Shown here: piece by piece, positions 26,139-36,395 of the stretch
Position numbering within the stretch: the stretch's first letter is position 1
Layout of the letters: the number at the start of each line of letters is the position of its first letter
From: Pedobacter sp. ISL-64
Lineage (GTDB): Bacteria > Bacteroidota > Bacteroidia > Sphingobacteriales > Sphingobacteriaceae
Reading direction: 5' to 3'
DNA length: 64,000 bases
Assembly (NCBI RefSeq): GCF_018613605.1
Contig: NZ_JAGGPU010000013.1
Location: forward strand, 1 to 64,000
Position numbers and translations under genes: made by a program
Notes under the pieces: generated by a model
Seen by the model: the letters and a program-made list of their open reading frames with translations, nothing else
Told to the model about the DNA's origin: nothing
The model's database searches: none

Positions 26139-29100
26139 TTGCTGCTTGCGCTTCTTATTTTTTCGCTGCAATTTAAGCCTGTTCAAACTTATTTTGCGCA
26201 GAAGGCTGCCGCATATTTATCTAAAGAGCTTAATACTACCGTCTCCATCAAGAGTCTCTACATCAAGCCATTTAAATCTATTGTACTCGAAGATTTATTG
26301 GTTTTAGATTTACAAAAAGACACTTTACTAAGCACACCACAATTTATGGTGGATATTAATCAATTGTCCATTGATAAAAAGATCATTGATATCAATACCC
26401 TTCAAATTAACAATGGGCAGTTTTTCCTAAAGGATTTCAAAGATAAGTCTTCTAATCTCGATTTCATTATAAACTACTTCGATTCTGGTAAACCTACTGT
26501 AAAGAAAAAGAAAAGCAAACCGTACGATATTAATATTGGCCGCATTATTTTAAATAAATTCGCCTTCAGGTATATCAATTACAGGGCAAAAGATACCGTT
26601 CAGGGCAAAAGTGTAAACTTCGAAAATGTATCTGTTAAAGAGTTGAGCGGAATTTTTGAAGGGCTCGATACTAAAAACCATTTGATTAAAACCAATATCA
26701 AAAACCTAACTTTTAAAGAGCGCAGCGGATTTTACCTTAAAAACTTAACGGCTCAAACCACGATAGACAGTAATGCCATCGAGCTGAAAAACCTATTGCT
26801 CGAAACCAATCAGAGCCGTTTAACCGATTACTACCAGATGCGGTTTAAAAGTTATAAAGACTTTAACCACTATGTAGATAATGTGCGGATGAAGGCCATT
26901 TTTAAAGATAGCCACATCAGCTCAAGAGACGTTGCTTTTTTTGCGCCAGAAATGAACACCATGAAACTCGACCTGGATGTTGACGGCCAGATTACGGGTT
27001 TAGTGAATAACCTTAAAGCCAAAAAACTATCGTTAAAAACAGGAAAAGCTACACACATTAAAGGAGATTTTATTTTAAAAGGACTGCCGAAATGGAAAGA
27101 AACCTTTATGGACCTCAACATTGAAATGGCGGGCACGAATAAAACCGATCTGGATGAAGTGCTGGCAGGTATTACCAACAGCAAGAAAAAAATTGTTCCG
27201 GTAATTGTAAACAAATTTGGCAACATTAACTTTAACGGAAGTTTCACCGGTTTCCAGAACGACTTTATTGCTTATGGTGAATTTAAAACCAAACTTGGCC
27301 GTATTGTTTCGGATGTGAACATGAAAATCGATAAAAACGATGTTCCTTCCTATACAGGGAACGTAAAAAGCTACGATTTTAACCTTGGCAACCTGATTGA
27401 CGAAAAAAGCCTTGGCCGTATCAGCTCTTCACTGTATGTTAAGGGCCGCGGCACGGAGCTTAAAGATTTGACTGAGAAGATAAACGGCGATGTAGACTAT
27501 ATCGACTTTAATAATTACCGTTACCACAATGTGAAGATCGACGGAACCTTTAACAAAAAGTATTTCGATGGCAAGCTGAGCATTAACGACCGTAACGTTA
27601 AACTGGTTTTTGATGGCGGAGTAAACCTGAATCCTAAACTGCCGGTATTTAACTTTAATGCCACTATTTCTAAAGCAAGATTAAAGGCTTTAAAGCTGGT
27701 GAAAGATTCGTTGCAGGTTGATGCTAAATTTACAACCAATTTCTCGGGTACTAACCTGAACAATATCTCAGGCAAATTATTAATAGAACAAATTAGGCTG
27801 CAAAATCCGAAGGGTATCTACAGTGTTGATTCGGTACAGTTAATGGCCGCCGGAACGGGTGCCAGCCGCGTACTGGATATCCGATCAGATATTTTAGATG
27901 CCAGTATTAAAGGTGAGTACGATTTAAATTCTATTGTTTCTTATTACAAAGCCATCGCCAAAACTTATATCCCTTCGTTAAAGGCCGATATTATCAAATA
28001 CAAGAACCAGATTTTTCAGTTCAACCTCAAGGTTAAAAAGTTCGAACCGCTGGCACAGATATTTATCCCGGGTTTAGAATTAGAAGAAGGGGCTACATTA
28101 ACCGGTGATTTCGATTCGCGCAACAATACCGCAACGCTGAACGGTTTTGTTAAGAAACTAAAATACAATGGTATTGTGGTAAACAATATCATCCTCGATG
28201 AAAATACCACCACACAGCAGCTTCAACTGATTGTAACTTCAGATCGGGTGCAGATTAACGACAGCTTGTTTATTAAAGATGTAAACATTTCCAACATCCT
28301 GCGGAACGACAGTTTGGCTTTCAACGTAAAAATGTCGAACGCCGAAGAGGACAATCAGCTCGATTTAAACGGCCTGGTAGAGTTTACCAAAAACCAGGAT
28401 ACTACGGCAAGGTTAAGCGTATTGCCCTCTATCTTAAAAATCAACAACGAAGAGTGGCGCATCCAGGAGAAGGTACGCATCGTGCTCAACAATGGTAAAA
28501 CGGAGATCACTAATTTCGATTTAACCAACGGAAAGCAGCAGGTTATTATTGATGGATTAATTTCGGAAGACCCTAAAGATTTAATCAGTGTTGGCTTTAA
28601 AGATTTCAACTTAAAAACCCTGAACCCTTTTACCAAAGGTTTTGGTGTTAAACTGGGTGGAAACCTGAACGGAACAACCGATCTGTACGGCATATTAAAA
28701 GCACCGAGGGTTGCCGACGATTTAAAGATCGATTCATTAAACTTTAACGATATCTATATCGGTACTTTAACCGATACTTCATCATACAGTAACGAGAGCA
28801 AAAAGATCAACGTATTTACCCGCATTATGGCCGACGATTCGGAGACTTTTAAACTGACTGGAAATCTCGATTTAAAAGAAAAAGAAATCGACCTGGCTGT
28901 AAAAATGGACGAAAGCAAACTCACCATCCTTGAGCCTTTTGTTAAACAACTTGTATCGAATTTAAAGGGGAATATCTCGGCTGATTTAACCGTAAAGGGC
29001 AAATTAGAAAAACCTGAAATCAATGGAACCCTATCATTAGATAAAGGGCAACTGATGGTAAACTACCTTAAAACCACTTATGTAATTACCGATGATGTAG

Positions 29101-30569
29101 AAATAAACAATAGCGTAATTAAACTCGGCGATTTTGAACTTAAGGACCTGGAAGGTCATGAGGCTACCGCACGCGGTACCGTAGATTTGAACGACATCAA
29201 TTACCCTACTTTGGATGTAACAGTAAACGCGAATAGCTTAATGGCCTTAAATACGACAGGCAAAGACAATTCGGTGTATTACGGCAGGGCTTACGGCACT
29301 GGTGTATTTAAGTTTACCGGGCCAACAAATAAAATGAAAATTGATATTAAGGCAAAAACTGAAAAAGGAACCGTTTTCAACCTGCCTTTAAACAGTTCGG
29401 AAACCATATCGGATAAAGATTTCATTAATTTTGTAAGCCGCGATTCGACCGTGCTGGTTAAGAAAAAGACCAACTTTGATGGCCTGACCTTAACCTTCAA
29501 ATTAACCATCGACCCGAATACCACAGCCAATATTTATACAACACTGGGTAATTTAAGTGGCAAGGGTAATGCCGAGCTGAACTTAAACATCAACAGTTTC
29601 GGCGATTTCGAAATGTCTGGCGATTATATCATCGAAACCGGAAGTTTCGATTTTACGGCACAGGAGGTAATCAACAAAAAATTCGAGATCAGGCAAGGTG
29701 GCACCATCCGCTGGACGGGTAACCCTACAGCTGCACAGATTAACTTAAAAGCAGTGTACGCTTTGAGGGCGAGTTTAAACGACCTTTACAAAGCAGCCAA
29801 CCGCGATGCCAGCAGTAATGCCAACCAAAGGGTAAATACTGAGGTTGAGATGGGTTTAACGGGTTTACTCTTAAAACCAGATATTAAACTTGACATTAAC
29901 TTCCCTGCTCAGCCTTCTATCAAAGAAGAACTGCAAACCTATTTCAGCGATCAGAACAACCTGAACCTGCAGGCTTTCAGTTTAATCATCAGAAGAAGTT
30001 TTGCCCCTGGAAACGGAGGAGAATCGATCGGGAACCAGCTCAGCTCTACCGCAACCAGTACAGCTACCGAGTTGGTATTTAACCAGTTTAACAATGTACT
30101 TTCTTCATTAAATTTAAATTTTGTCGATCTGAATGTGCGCTCGTTGAGCGAGGCCAATGCATCGTTTAAATTCTTTAGCGATCGTTTAATTATTAATGCG
30201 GGCATTGTAGATCGAAACAGTGTGAATGATTTTACCGTTATCGATTTCTCTAAAGACAATGTGGGTAGAGAGGTCGAGGCCCTTTTCTTAATTAAAAAAG
30301 ATGGAAGCTTAACCGTTAAGGCGGCAAATAAACCACCTACGCAACAAAGTATCTTCTTAAACAGCGGGATTAGCTCAACGGCAAACGTAACCTCTTTTGG
30401 TTTGGTTTATACCCAGCAGTTTGATACGTTTAAGGAGTTTATCCAGAAAATTTCCGGTGCTTACCGCCGAAACCTAAAGCGGAAACAAAGCCAGGCCCCT
30501 GTTAAAACGAATAAACCGATCAATAAAGAAGCGATTATCAATCAAAGTAAAGGGAATCAACGGAGGTAG
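26139..30569 (+). CDS. tamB: Translocation/assembly module protein TamB (DUF490)
   Basis: Very large envelope protein (1476 residues from this start) thought to form a periplasm-spanning hydrophobic groove for phospholipid transport and barrel assembly. N-terminal signal anchor, AsmA-like start (YFAQKAAAYLSKELNTTVSI), long beta-rich body, and C-terminal DUF490 domain (about 1010-1440: GDYIIETGSFDFTAQEVINK, QINLKAVYALRASLNDLYK). TTG 26139 is the first ordinary start codon, but the frame is open from 26073 and the missing codons encode the first half of the membrane anchor (KIIKKLFKILLWVIASIIL). The true start is probably ATT at 26088 or 26091. Divergent from tsaD. Confidence 0.92.
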   Translation: MLLALLIFSLQFKPVQTYFAQKAAAYLSKELNTTVSIKSLYIKPFKSIVLEDLLVLDLQKDTLLSTPQFMVDINQLSIDKKIIDINTLQINNGQFFLKDFKDKSSNLDFIINYFDSGKPTVKKKKSKPYDINIGRIILNKFAFRYINYRAKDTVQGKSVNFENVSVKELSGIFEGLDTKNHLIKTNIKNLTFKERSGFYLKNLTAQTTIDSNAIELKNLLLETNQSRLTDYYQMRFKSYKDFNHYVDNVRMKAIFKDSHISSRDVAFFAPEMNTMKLDLDVDGQITGLVNNLKAKKLSLKTGKATHIKGDFILKGLPKWKETFMDLNIEMAGTNKTDLDEVLAGITNSKKKIVPVIVNKFGNINFNGSFTGFQNDFIAYGEFKTKLGRIVSDVNMKIDKNDVPSYTGNVKSYDFNLGNLIDEKSLGRISSSLYVKGRGTELKDLTEKINGDVDYIDFNNYRYHNVKIDGTFNKKYFDGKLSINDRNVKLVFDGGVNLNPKLPVFNFNATISKARLKALKLVKDSLQVDAKFTTNFSGTNLNNISGKLLIEQIRLQNPKGIYSVDSVQLMAAGTGASRVLDIRSDILDASIKGEYDLNSIVSYYKAIAKTYIPSLKADIIKYKNQIFQFNLKVKKFEPLAQIFIPGLELEEGATLTGDFDSRNNTATLNGFVKKLKYNGIVVNNIILDENTTTQQLQLIVTSDRVQINDSLFIKDVNISNILRNDSLAFNVKMSNAEEDNQLDLNGLVEFTKNQDTTARLSVLPSILKINNEEWRIQEKVRIVLNNGKTEITNFDLTNGKQQVIIDGLISEDPKDLISVGFKDFNLKTLNPFTKGFGVKLGGNLNGTTDLYGILKAPRVADDLKIDSLNFNDIYIGTLTDTSSYSNESKKINVFTRIMADDSETFKLTGNLDLKEKEIDLAVKMDESKLTILEPFVKQLVSNLKGNISADLTVKGKLEKPEINGTLSLDKGQLMVNYLKTTYVITDDVEINNSVIKLGDFELKDLEGHEATARGTVDLNDINYPTLDVTVNANSLMALNTTGKDNSVYYGRAYGTGVFKFTGPTNKMKIDIKAKTEKGTVFNLPLNSSETISDKDFINFVSRDSTVLVKKKTNFDGLTLTFKLTIDPNTTANIYTTLGNLSGKGNAELNLNINSFGDFEMSGDYIIETGSFDFTAQEVINKKFEIRQGGTIRWTGNPTAAQINLKAVYALRASLNDLYKAANRDASSNANQRVNTEVEMGLTGLLLKPDIKLDINFPAQPSIKEELQTYFSDQNNLNLQAFSLIIRRSFAPGNGGESIGNQLSSTATSTATELVFNQFNNVLSSLNLNFVDLNVRSLSEANASFKFFSDRLIINAGIVDRNSVNDFTVIDFSKDNVGREVEALFLIKKDGSLTVKAANKPPTQQSIFLNSGISSTANVTSFGLVYTQQFDTFKEFIQKISGAYRRNLKRKQSQAPVKTNKPINKEAIINQSKGNQRR

Positions 30570-31740
30570 AAGGGTTAGGGCTTAGTGTTGAGGGGTTAGT
30601 GGGCATTAGTTTATTGGTTCAATAGTCAATAGTTTATTGGTCATTGGTCCAGGTGTCATTCTTCCTCATACGTCATTGCGAGAAGGAACGACGAAGCAAT
30701 CTTCTTTGATAGATTATGTATCATTTAGATCCAGACCACGAAGTAGCTATTAGGCCATTGAAAAAATATACACAACTAATAAAACAAGTTCAGGAGGATG
30801 AACGCCGTGGGAATGACGCAAGCAAAGAAACCATGCAGTGCTCAGCGAAGCTAATCAGCCCTATAGCATTACGATTCCCAATCAAGTTAGGAATGACGCA
30901 TACATAAGAAATCAACTCGGATTATGGCGGTCGTCATTCCCGCGCAGGCCTATCGTGCGGACACTTCTTCTGTTAACTCTAAATATGTTTTTCTAGTACA
31001 TTTCATCAAGGCGGTCGTCATGCTGTCCCGAATGTTCGGGATCAGCATCTTTCCAGCTATAAAAAGGCATTTATTTCGAAAAAACATTAATTAAGCAAAC
31101 ATTGGCTTTTCCGCTCTTTGCCGCGGGGCATGGTAGTTTTTCACAGATAGTGTTGTTTTTAGCGGTGTTCAAGAATGCTGCGCATTTTGGAGCGCCAAAG
31201 TACCCAAAGCGCTTTGTCAATCCGGCAATGTGGCTCCTCACCACCCACGCTCATCAAAAAACAGCGGCACTTCGTTTAATCAGTTTTTGTTTATGTTTTC
31301 TTTGGGCTAATTGAGCCCTTCGGGGTTTGTGTTCAATATTTCCTAAAACTTTAAATTAGCTTTATGAACACAAAACCACTGCGTTTTAGGTTTGGTAGTG
31401 CTATTTTGTTCTATTCTGCGCCTGTTTTGATTTCCTGCCACTTGGGATTGACGGGCGTTCTTCGGTAAAACCTGTGTATTATTAAAGTAGGCCAGCATAA
31501 CGCCGAAAAACCCACACATATAAAGATGTGTCCACACGAAAGGCCTACGCGGGAATCTTAATGCCTATTGCATTCTAGTCTTCAATTAATTACTAGAACC
31601 ACACACAACGTAGATCCTGACCACGATTAGCTATTAGACCGATGAAAACAATAAACACAACTAATAAAACAAGTCCGATAGCTATCGGATCAGGATGACG
31701 AACGCCCTGAGAATGATGCCCGATTTTGGACTAAACAAAA
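30570..31740. repeat. Repeat-rich gene-free spacer after tamB
   Basis: About 1.2 kb. It starts with a low-complexity TTGGTCATTGG-type run (30600-30655). Then comes a REP-like half (30671-30701) related to 1360-1440, and two diverged copies of an ~100-bp unit (about 30718-30830 and 31610-31720; both contain CACAACTAATAAAACAAGT). GCGGTCGTCAT occurs at 30925 and 31012, and a perfect palindrome TCCGATAGCTATCGGA at 31674-31689. Open frames here are not convincing genes. Confidence 0.65.
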
Positions 31741-31776
31741 AGACCAACAGTCGAACACGTGTTCAACTGTTGGTCT
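31741..31776 (-). terminator. Terminator of ribBA
   Basis: AGACCAACAGT and ACTGTTGGTCT pair perfectly around an inner palindrome (CGAACACGTGTTC). On the minus strand the stem is followed by TTTTGTTT. It lies 78 bp after the ribBA stop. Confidence 0.88.
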
Positions 31777-31853
31777 TGTATAAGTTTTCAATTAGCAGTT
31801 TTCAGTTCTCACAATCCAAACTGTGAACTGCAGGCTGTTAACTGTCAACTGAA

Positions 31854-33065
31854 TTATCCTTTCATAATCGAATGGCCCATTTTATCTCTTTTGGTGGTTA
31901 AATAACGTTCATTATGTACGTTACTTGCAATTTCTATAGGAATATTTTCGACCACTTCTAAGCCATAACCAATTAAACCTGCTCTTTTGGTTGGGTTATT
32001 ACTCATTAAACGCATTTTAGTAACCCCTTCTGATCTCAGGATCTGCGCACCTACACCATAATCGCGTTCGTCGCCTTTAAAGCCTAATTTAATGTTCGCT
32101 TCTACCGTGTCGAAACCGGCATCCTGTAAGTTATACGAACGTAATTTATTAATCAGCCCGATACCTCTACCCTCTTGGTTCATGTATACAACTATACCTT
32201 TACCTTCTTTTTCGATCATTTCTAGTGCTTTGTGCAACTGTGGACCGCAATCGCAACGGCAGGAACCAAAGATATCGCCAGTTACACAAGAGCTGTGTAC
32301 ACGTGCTAAAATAGGTTCGTTGGCATTCCATTCGCCTTTAGAAATGGCTAAGTGCGTGGCATTGTTATCCAACTGGGTATAAGCCGTCATTTTAAAATCA
32401 CCCCAAGCAGTAGGTAAATCGATGCTAACCTCTTGTTTAATCAAACTATCCATGGTTAAACGGTAAGCGATTAAATCTTCGATTGATATAATTTTTAACT
32501 GGTGCTGTTCGGCAATTTTAAATAAATCAGGGAGTCTGGCCATTTCGCCATCTTCTTTTAAGATCTCTACCAATAAACCTGCAGGTTTCATGCCGGCCAA
32601 ACGCGCTAAATCTACCGCAGCCTCTGTATGACCAGCACGGCGGATTACGCCACCATCTTTTGCAATTAAAGGAAAAATATGTCCTGGTCTGCCCAACTCT
32701 TCGGGGTTGGTTTTAGGATTAACCAGGGCCAGCATAGTTTTAGAGCGGTCGCTTGCTGAGATCCCGGTGGTACAACCGTGTCCAACCAGATCTACGGAAA
32801 CCGTAAAATTAGTTTCGTAAGCTGCCGTATTTTTACCCACCATCAGGTTCAAGTTTAACTCTTTACAACGTTCTTCTGTTAAGGGCGCACAGATTAAACC
32901 ACGGCCGTAAGTAGCCATAAAATTGATGATCTCTGGCGTTGCATTTTCGGCTGCCGTTAAAAAATCACCTTCGTTCTCTCTATTCTCATCATCTACAACA
33001 ATAATCACTTTACCAGCTTTTATATCTGCGATGGCCTCTTCTATTGTGTTTAATTTTGTTTGCAT
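31854..33065 (-). CDS. ribBA: Bifunctional DHBP synthase / GTP cyclohydrolase II
   Basis: About 403 residues. The N-terminal half is RibB, making 3,4-dihydroxy-2-butanone 4-phosphate from ribulose 5-phosphate (VDDENRENEGDF, and HTEAAVDLARLAG). The C-terminal half is RibA, GTP cyclohydrolase II (zinc site SSCVTGDIFGSCRCDCG; NQEGRGIGL). Together they catalyse both entry reactions of riboflavin synthesis. I chose the ATG at 33065 (MQTKLNTIEEAI) over one 7 codons upstream. The spacer upstream is short and shows no FMN riboswitch. Confidence 0.96.
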   Translation of the reverse strand: MQTKLNTIEEAIADIKAGKVIIVVDDENRENEGDFLTAAENATPEIINFMATYGRGLICAPLTEERCKELNLNLMVGKNTAAYETNFTVSVDLVGHGCTTGISASDRSKTMLALVNPKTNPEELGRPGHIFPLIAKDGGVIRRAGHTEAAVDLARLAGMKPAGLLVEILKEDGEMARLPDLFKIAEQHQLKIISIEDLIAYRLTMDSLIKQEVSIDLPTAWGDFKMTAYTQLDNNATHLAISKGEWNANEPILARVHSSCVTGDIFGSCRCDCGPQLHKALEMIEKEGKGIVVYMNQEGRGIGLINKLRSYNLQDAGFDTVEANIKLGFKGDERDYGVGAQILRSEGVTKMRLMSNNPTKRAGLIGYGLEVVENIPIEIASNVHNERYLTTKRDKMGHSIMKG

Positions 33066-33194
33066 TTTATAAACATTATGGGGCAATGGCGTGTTAAAAT
33101 CAATTTATACCACAAACAATAACCCGTACAAATGTACAACCTTATTGAGCAATATTTGGATTAAAATATCATCTGTAAGTAAAGGAAAAGACGC

Positions 33195-34619
33195 CTATTT
33201 TTCCTTCTTTTTAAACAGCTGAAGGAAGAACTGCTTGTAATAATTTACATCAAACAAGGCCGAATCTACTGTAGCTTTATAGGTTAAAAAGGCCGCCAGT
33301 GGCGATAAAACGATTACGGCAATCCACATCCCGAATATCGGGTTTAAATTACCTTCGCGGGCTGATTTTTCGGCCACTGTGGTAATAATGTGGTATACAA
33401 GAAAGAAACAAATGGCCACCACTACCGGTAAACCCATTCCCCCTTTTCTGATAATCGCACCTAATGGAGCACCAATAAAAAACAACAGGATACAAGATGC
33501 AGCCAGGGTAAATTTACGCTGGTACTCTACCGTGGTAAAAATAATTTCGCCGGTTAAATCGGTTTGACGTGGCCCCCAGTTAGGCACATGCTGCATAATA
33601 TTCGCCACGGTATTGGTTGCATTATCTAGGGCCAGTTTCCGCGATCCGTTAGGGATACTCTTCAGTATTACATCATCAATCTTTTTCGGTACGGCTTTTA
33701 CTTTGGTATAACCCTTGGTAACATTAAACTGTTTAAAGTTGCTGGTGAGGTTGGCAATGGTTCGCATTTGCAGCGTATCCAATTGCTTGGTCAGCGAGTC
33801 GCGCTTTTTAACGATCCCTTTCAGGTTTAACATGGGCGTGCTGTTTCCAAAAGCATTAGGATCGGTGGTATTTCCATCAAAAGACGACATATCGAAACGC
33901 GGTGAGGTTTCTTTAAAACGGTTCCGCGTAAAAATCTGCCTTGGGTTGTACATGCCGTTTTTCGAAGCCTGCTCTTCGTATTGCACACCATTTTTAAGGT
34001 AAAGCACCAAAAACTTACCATCGGCTGTTTTATTCATTTTACCCTCTCTGGCCAGAATTACCTTCGGAATTCCGTTATTTTCACGGTGATCGTAAATCAT
34101 GATATTGTGTAGCGTACCGTCTTCCTCTTTCGAATCGACACGGATGGCATAACCTGGAATGGCATTGTTAAAAACGCCTGGTTTAATTAAAAATGAAAGT
34201 TTTTTGTTCCTGATATCGTACAGTAGCGAACCAAATTTGAGGTTGGCTTTGGGCAGCATATAGTTGGCAAAAAAGAAGGAGGCTATAGTGAGCATCAAAA
34301 TCACCACAAACAAGGGGCGCATGGCTTTCTGTAAAGAAATCCCCGCCGATTTAATAGCCACCAGCTCATAATTCTCGCCCAGCGTACCAAAAGTCATGAT
34401 GGACGAAAGCAGTACCGATAGCGGTAGCGCCATAGATACGTTGGCAGCCGAGGCGTAATACATCAGCTCCAGAATGGTGTACCATTCGAAACCTTTTCCG
34501 ATTAAATCATCAATCCATTTAAACAGAAAAAACATCAATAGAATAAACATCATAACAAAAAATGTTGCTATGAATGGCTTCACAAATGCTTTTATTAATA
34601 GAAGATGTATTTTTTTCAC
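33195..34619 (-). CDS. LptF/LptG family LPS export permease
   Basis: 474 residues, YjgP/YjgQ family. Membrane helices near the N-terminus (PFIATFFVMMFILLMFFLFKW; start LLIKAFVKPF) and C-terminus (three helices from about residue 375), with a ~270-residue periplasmic beta-jellyroll region between. These permeases pair with LptB2 to extract lipopolysaccharide from the inner membrane. Only one is encoded here, so a partner lies elsewhere or it works as a homodimer. It contains a longer periplasmic insertion (about 215-335) than enterobacterial LptF/G. Confidence 0.88.
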   Translation of the reverse strand: MKKIHLLLIKAFVKPFIATFFVMMFILLMFFLFKWIDDLIGKGFEWYTILELMYYASAANVSMALPLSVLLSSIMTFGTLGENYELVAIKSAGISLQKAMRPLFVVILMLTIASFFFANYMLPKANLKFGSLLYDIRNKKLSFLIKPGVFNNAIPGYAIRVDSKEEDGTLHNIMIYDHRENNGIPKVILAREGKMNKTADGKFLVLYLKNGVQYEEQASKNGMYNPRQIFTRNRFKETSPRFDMSSFDGNTTDPNAFGNSTPMLNLKGIVKKRDSLTKQLDTLQMRTIANLTSNFKQFNVTKGYTKVKAVPKKIDDVILKSIPNGSRKLALDNATNTVANIMQHVPNWGPRQTDLTGEIIFTTVEYQRKFTLAASCILLFFIGAPLGAIIRKGGMGLPVVVAICFFLVYHIITTVAEKSAREGNLNPIFGMWIAVIVLSPLAAFLTYKATVDSALFDVNYYKQFFLQLFKKKEK

Positions 34620-34648
34620 CCTACAAAGGTAAACAATACGAAGGTAAT

Positions 34649-35029
34649 TTATGCACCCAAAACGCTAATCAGATAATCGATCTGGTTATCCCAGATTAAT
34701 TTTTTCTCTGCAAGAAGCTCATCGGTTGTAAAATCAGTAATCGAGAGGGCAACATCATTGGTTAGTTCATCCTGTACAATTTCCATCTCAAAATAACATT
34801 GAGGTTCATCATCCAGCCACTTAAATTTAACCAGCTTATTTTCTTTAATGGAAACCAGTTTTGCTTTCTGCTGCTCATCATCCCAGGTAAAAGTATATAC
34901 CTGATCGCGAAAATTCACATCGTCCGCAAACCATTGCGACAAGCCGTTTGGCTCACTAATAAAACTATACAATATTCTTGGTGACGATCTAACTTCGTAC
35001 TCTAGTGTAAATTTTTTCTTTTCTGCCAT
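34649..35029 (-). CDS. START-like (SRPBCC) domain protein
   Basis: 126 residues, a short single-domain START/AHSA1-like fold: EYEVRSSPRILYSFISEPNG, LSQWFADDVNF, YTFTWDDEQQKAKLV, and a long C-terminal helix after DFTTDELLAEKKLIWDNQID. The fold forms a hydrophobic cavity, but the ligand is unknown. It lies 29 bp before the LptF/G-type permease on the same strand, so the two are probably co-transcribed. This small domain is widespread in Bacteroidota; its role is not established to my knowledge. Confidence 0.85.
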   Translation of the reverse strand: MAEKKKFTLEYEVRSSPRILYSFISEPNGLSQWFADDVNFRDQVYTFTWDDEQQKAKLVSIKENKLVKFKWLDDEPQCYFEMEIVQDELTNDVALSITDFTTDELLAEKKLIWDNQIDYLISVLGA

Positions 35030-35689
35030 GTTAGTACACTACCAGGATAATTTCCGGACTATTTTTTAATATTATTTTTCTAAAGAAAGGTAATTTATTC
35101 TATATCTGCAACAATATAATTTTTATTGGTTCCAGGTGCGGGTTCAGTGGTACATTCGCCATTGGCTCATTGCTTACTGGTGTAATAGCTCATTGGTCAT
35201 TGGTTCATTAGTTAATGGTCATTCCCCTCGTTATTTCATGCCAGAAGGCTATTTTGACGACGAACGCAGGGCGGGTAGTTGATTAATCGGCTCTTAATTT
35301 CTGCTCAACATCCGCAATACTGACTAATAAAGAAAATCCAATGCCTGTATGCATTATAGGATTAAGAAAAAGATGCTGCGTAGCTGACCACTTTGTGAGG
35401 ATAAAGAATACCATTAAATCTGTTATAAAAGTGGGCGTACAGGTCTTTCACCATATAAGCAATTTTAGTCCATTTAAGTCTTCGATTGAACTTATATGAA
35501 CCTTATATGTCTTTATGGTTAAGAAAGGCGGGTAATTGTTGAAATCTGTTAACTGACTTCGAATAAAGACTTCGGTTAATGGTTTAAGTTGGTTAATTGG
35601 CTTCTGTATAGAATAAGTATAATAATATAAGTTACATGCCAGTTGCAGTTACCAGACACCACATCAAACACATGCCATCAAAAAAAATT
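35030..35689. other. Gene-free AT-rich spacer
   Basis: 660 bp with no convincing gene or RNA. It includes a short low-complexity stretch of ATTGGTTCATT/CATTGG words around 35155-35220 that resembles the one after tamB at 30600-30655. Confidence 0.5.
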
Positions 35690-35820
35690 AAAGTATTGTA
35701 AACAAATGGCAGTAATAAAACTAACTTGTAAACAACAGCCAGTAAAATCAAATTAATGGTAAACAATCAGCAGTAATTAAACCTTCTTATTGTAAACTTA
35801 TTTCAGTACAGGACAGGCAA
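35690..35820. repeat. Four ~31-bp imperfect repeats with GTAAAC
   Basis: GTAAAC occurs at 35698, 35728, 35759 and 35792 (spacings 30, 31, 33). Each copy is followed about 6-9 bp later by a CAGTA word. The consensus of the first three is close to TGTAAACAAnnnGCAGTAA. They face the array at 35821-35980, whose core GTTTAC is the reverse complement of GTAAAC. Confidence 0.75.
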
Positions 35821-35980
35821 AATGTTGTTTACCTTTCTCTACCCCCTTGTTTACCTTTCTCTACCTATTCTTTACCCTTTGTTTACCACTTGTTTACCCT
35901 TTCTGTACACCAAGTTAACCCCAGGGATACCCCAGGATTACCTTTTCTTTACCCTGGCGTTACCAAATTTATTACCTAAA
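35821..35980. repeat. Phased array of ~14 eleven-bp TTTACC units
   Basis: The A of each TACC-like word falls at 35831, 35841, 35853, 35863, 35874, 35885, 35896, 35907, 35918, 35929, 35940, 35951, 35962 and 35974, a nearly unbroken 11-bp rhythm. The best units read CTTTGTTTACC and ACTTGTTTACC; later ones drift (CAAGTTAACC, GGATACC, GGATTACC). Because 11 is not a multiple of 3, a coding origin is unlikely. Role unknown: protein-binding iterons or a decayed minisatellite are both possible. Confidence 0.8.
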
Positions 35981-36332
35981 AGGTAAAGGATTCGCGAATA
36001 TCAGCTATGGCAAAAGTTACCTTGGGGATGACTTGGTAGCACCAGGGGGTAATCAATCTTTGAAACCATCAATTTTATGAGCACAAATGGCCAGCTGAAA
36101 TATCTTCGTACATGCCGTAAGCAATAGACTTAATCATATGCTAAGACCAGGAATGCGGTTAATTCTGCGGTATCCGTCGAAATGCGGTGCTTTATATGTT
36201 ATTAATTTCTAAAAACAGGCTCCCTTAAGGTCTAAAATGACTATTATAGTCTCTTAAAAACAATCAAATTTACTGAGCAATAAGGCTTTAAGTATTTTTC
36301 ACATTTCTTTTTAATAGAATGTATATTTATCC
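35981..36332. other. Gene-free spacer before the tRNA
   Basis: About 350 bp with no gene I can support. It holds a small palindrome ATTCGCGAAT near 35990 and two further GGTAA words just after the array. Confidence 0.45.
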
Positions 36333-36340
36333 TATATTTG
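36333..36340 (+). promoter_or_regulatory. -7 element of the tRNA gene
   Basis: TATATTTG matches TAnnTTTG exactly. A T-rich stretch (TCTTTTTAAT) about 20 bp upstream could be the -33 box. It lies 56 bp before the mature tRNA 5' end. Confidence 0.55.
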
Positions 36341-36395
36341 CAGCTCTTAAAAATAACCACATCGATATTTACGTTATTTAGTAAATATTAAGCCC

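Noticed and set aside
31102..31537. Two 64-70-codon frames in the spacer after tamB
   Set aside because: Typical of dispersed intergenic repeats; no family, and no start signal.
35690..35980. CRISPR array
   Set aside because: The repeats are too short and degenerate, with no unique spacers of 25-40 bp between identical repeats, and no cas gene is present.
35690..35980. Chromosomal replication origin with DnaA boxes
   Set aside because: The repeated word is GTTTACC, not TTATCCACA, and no dnaA or dnaN is nearby. Left as an unexplained array.
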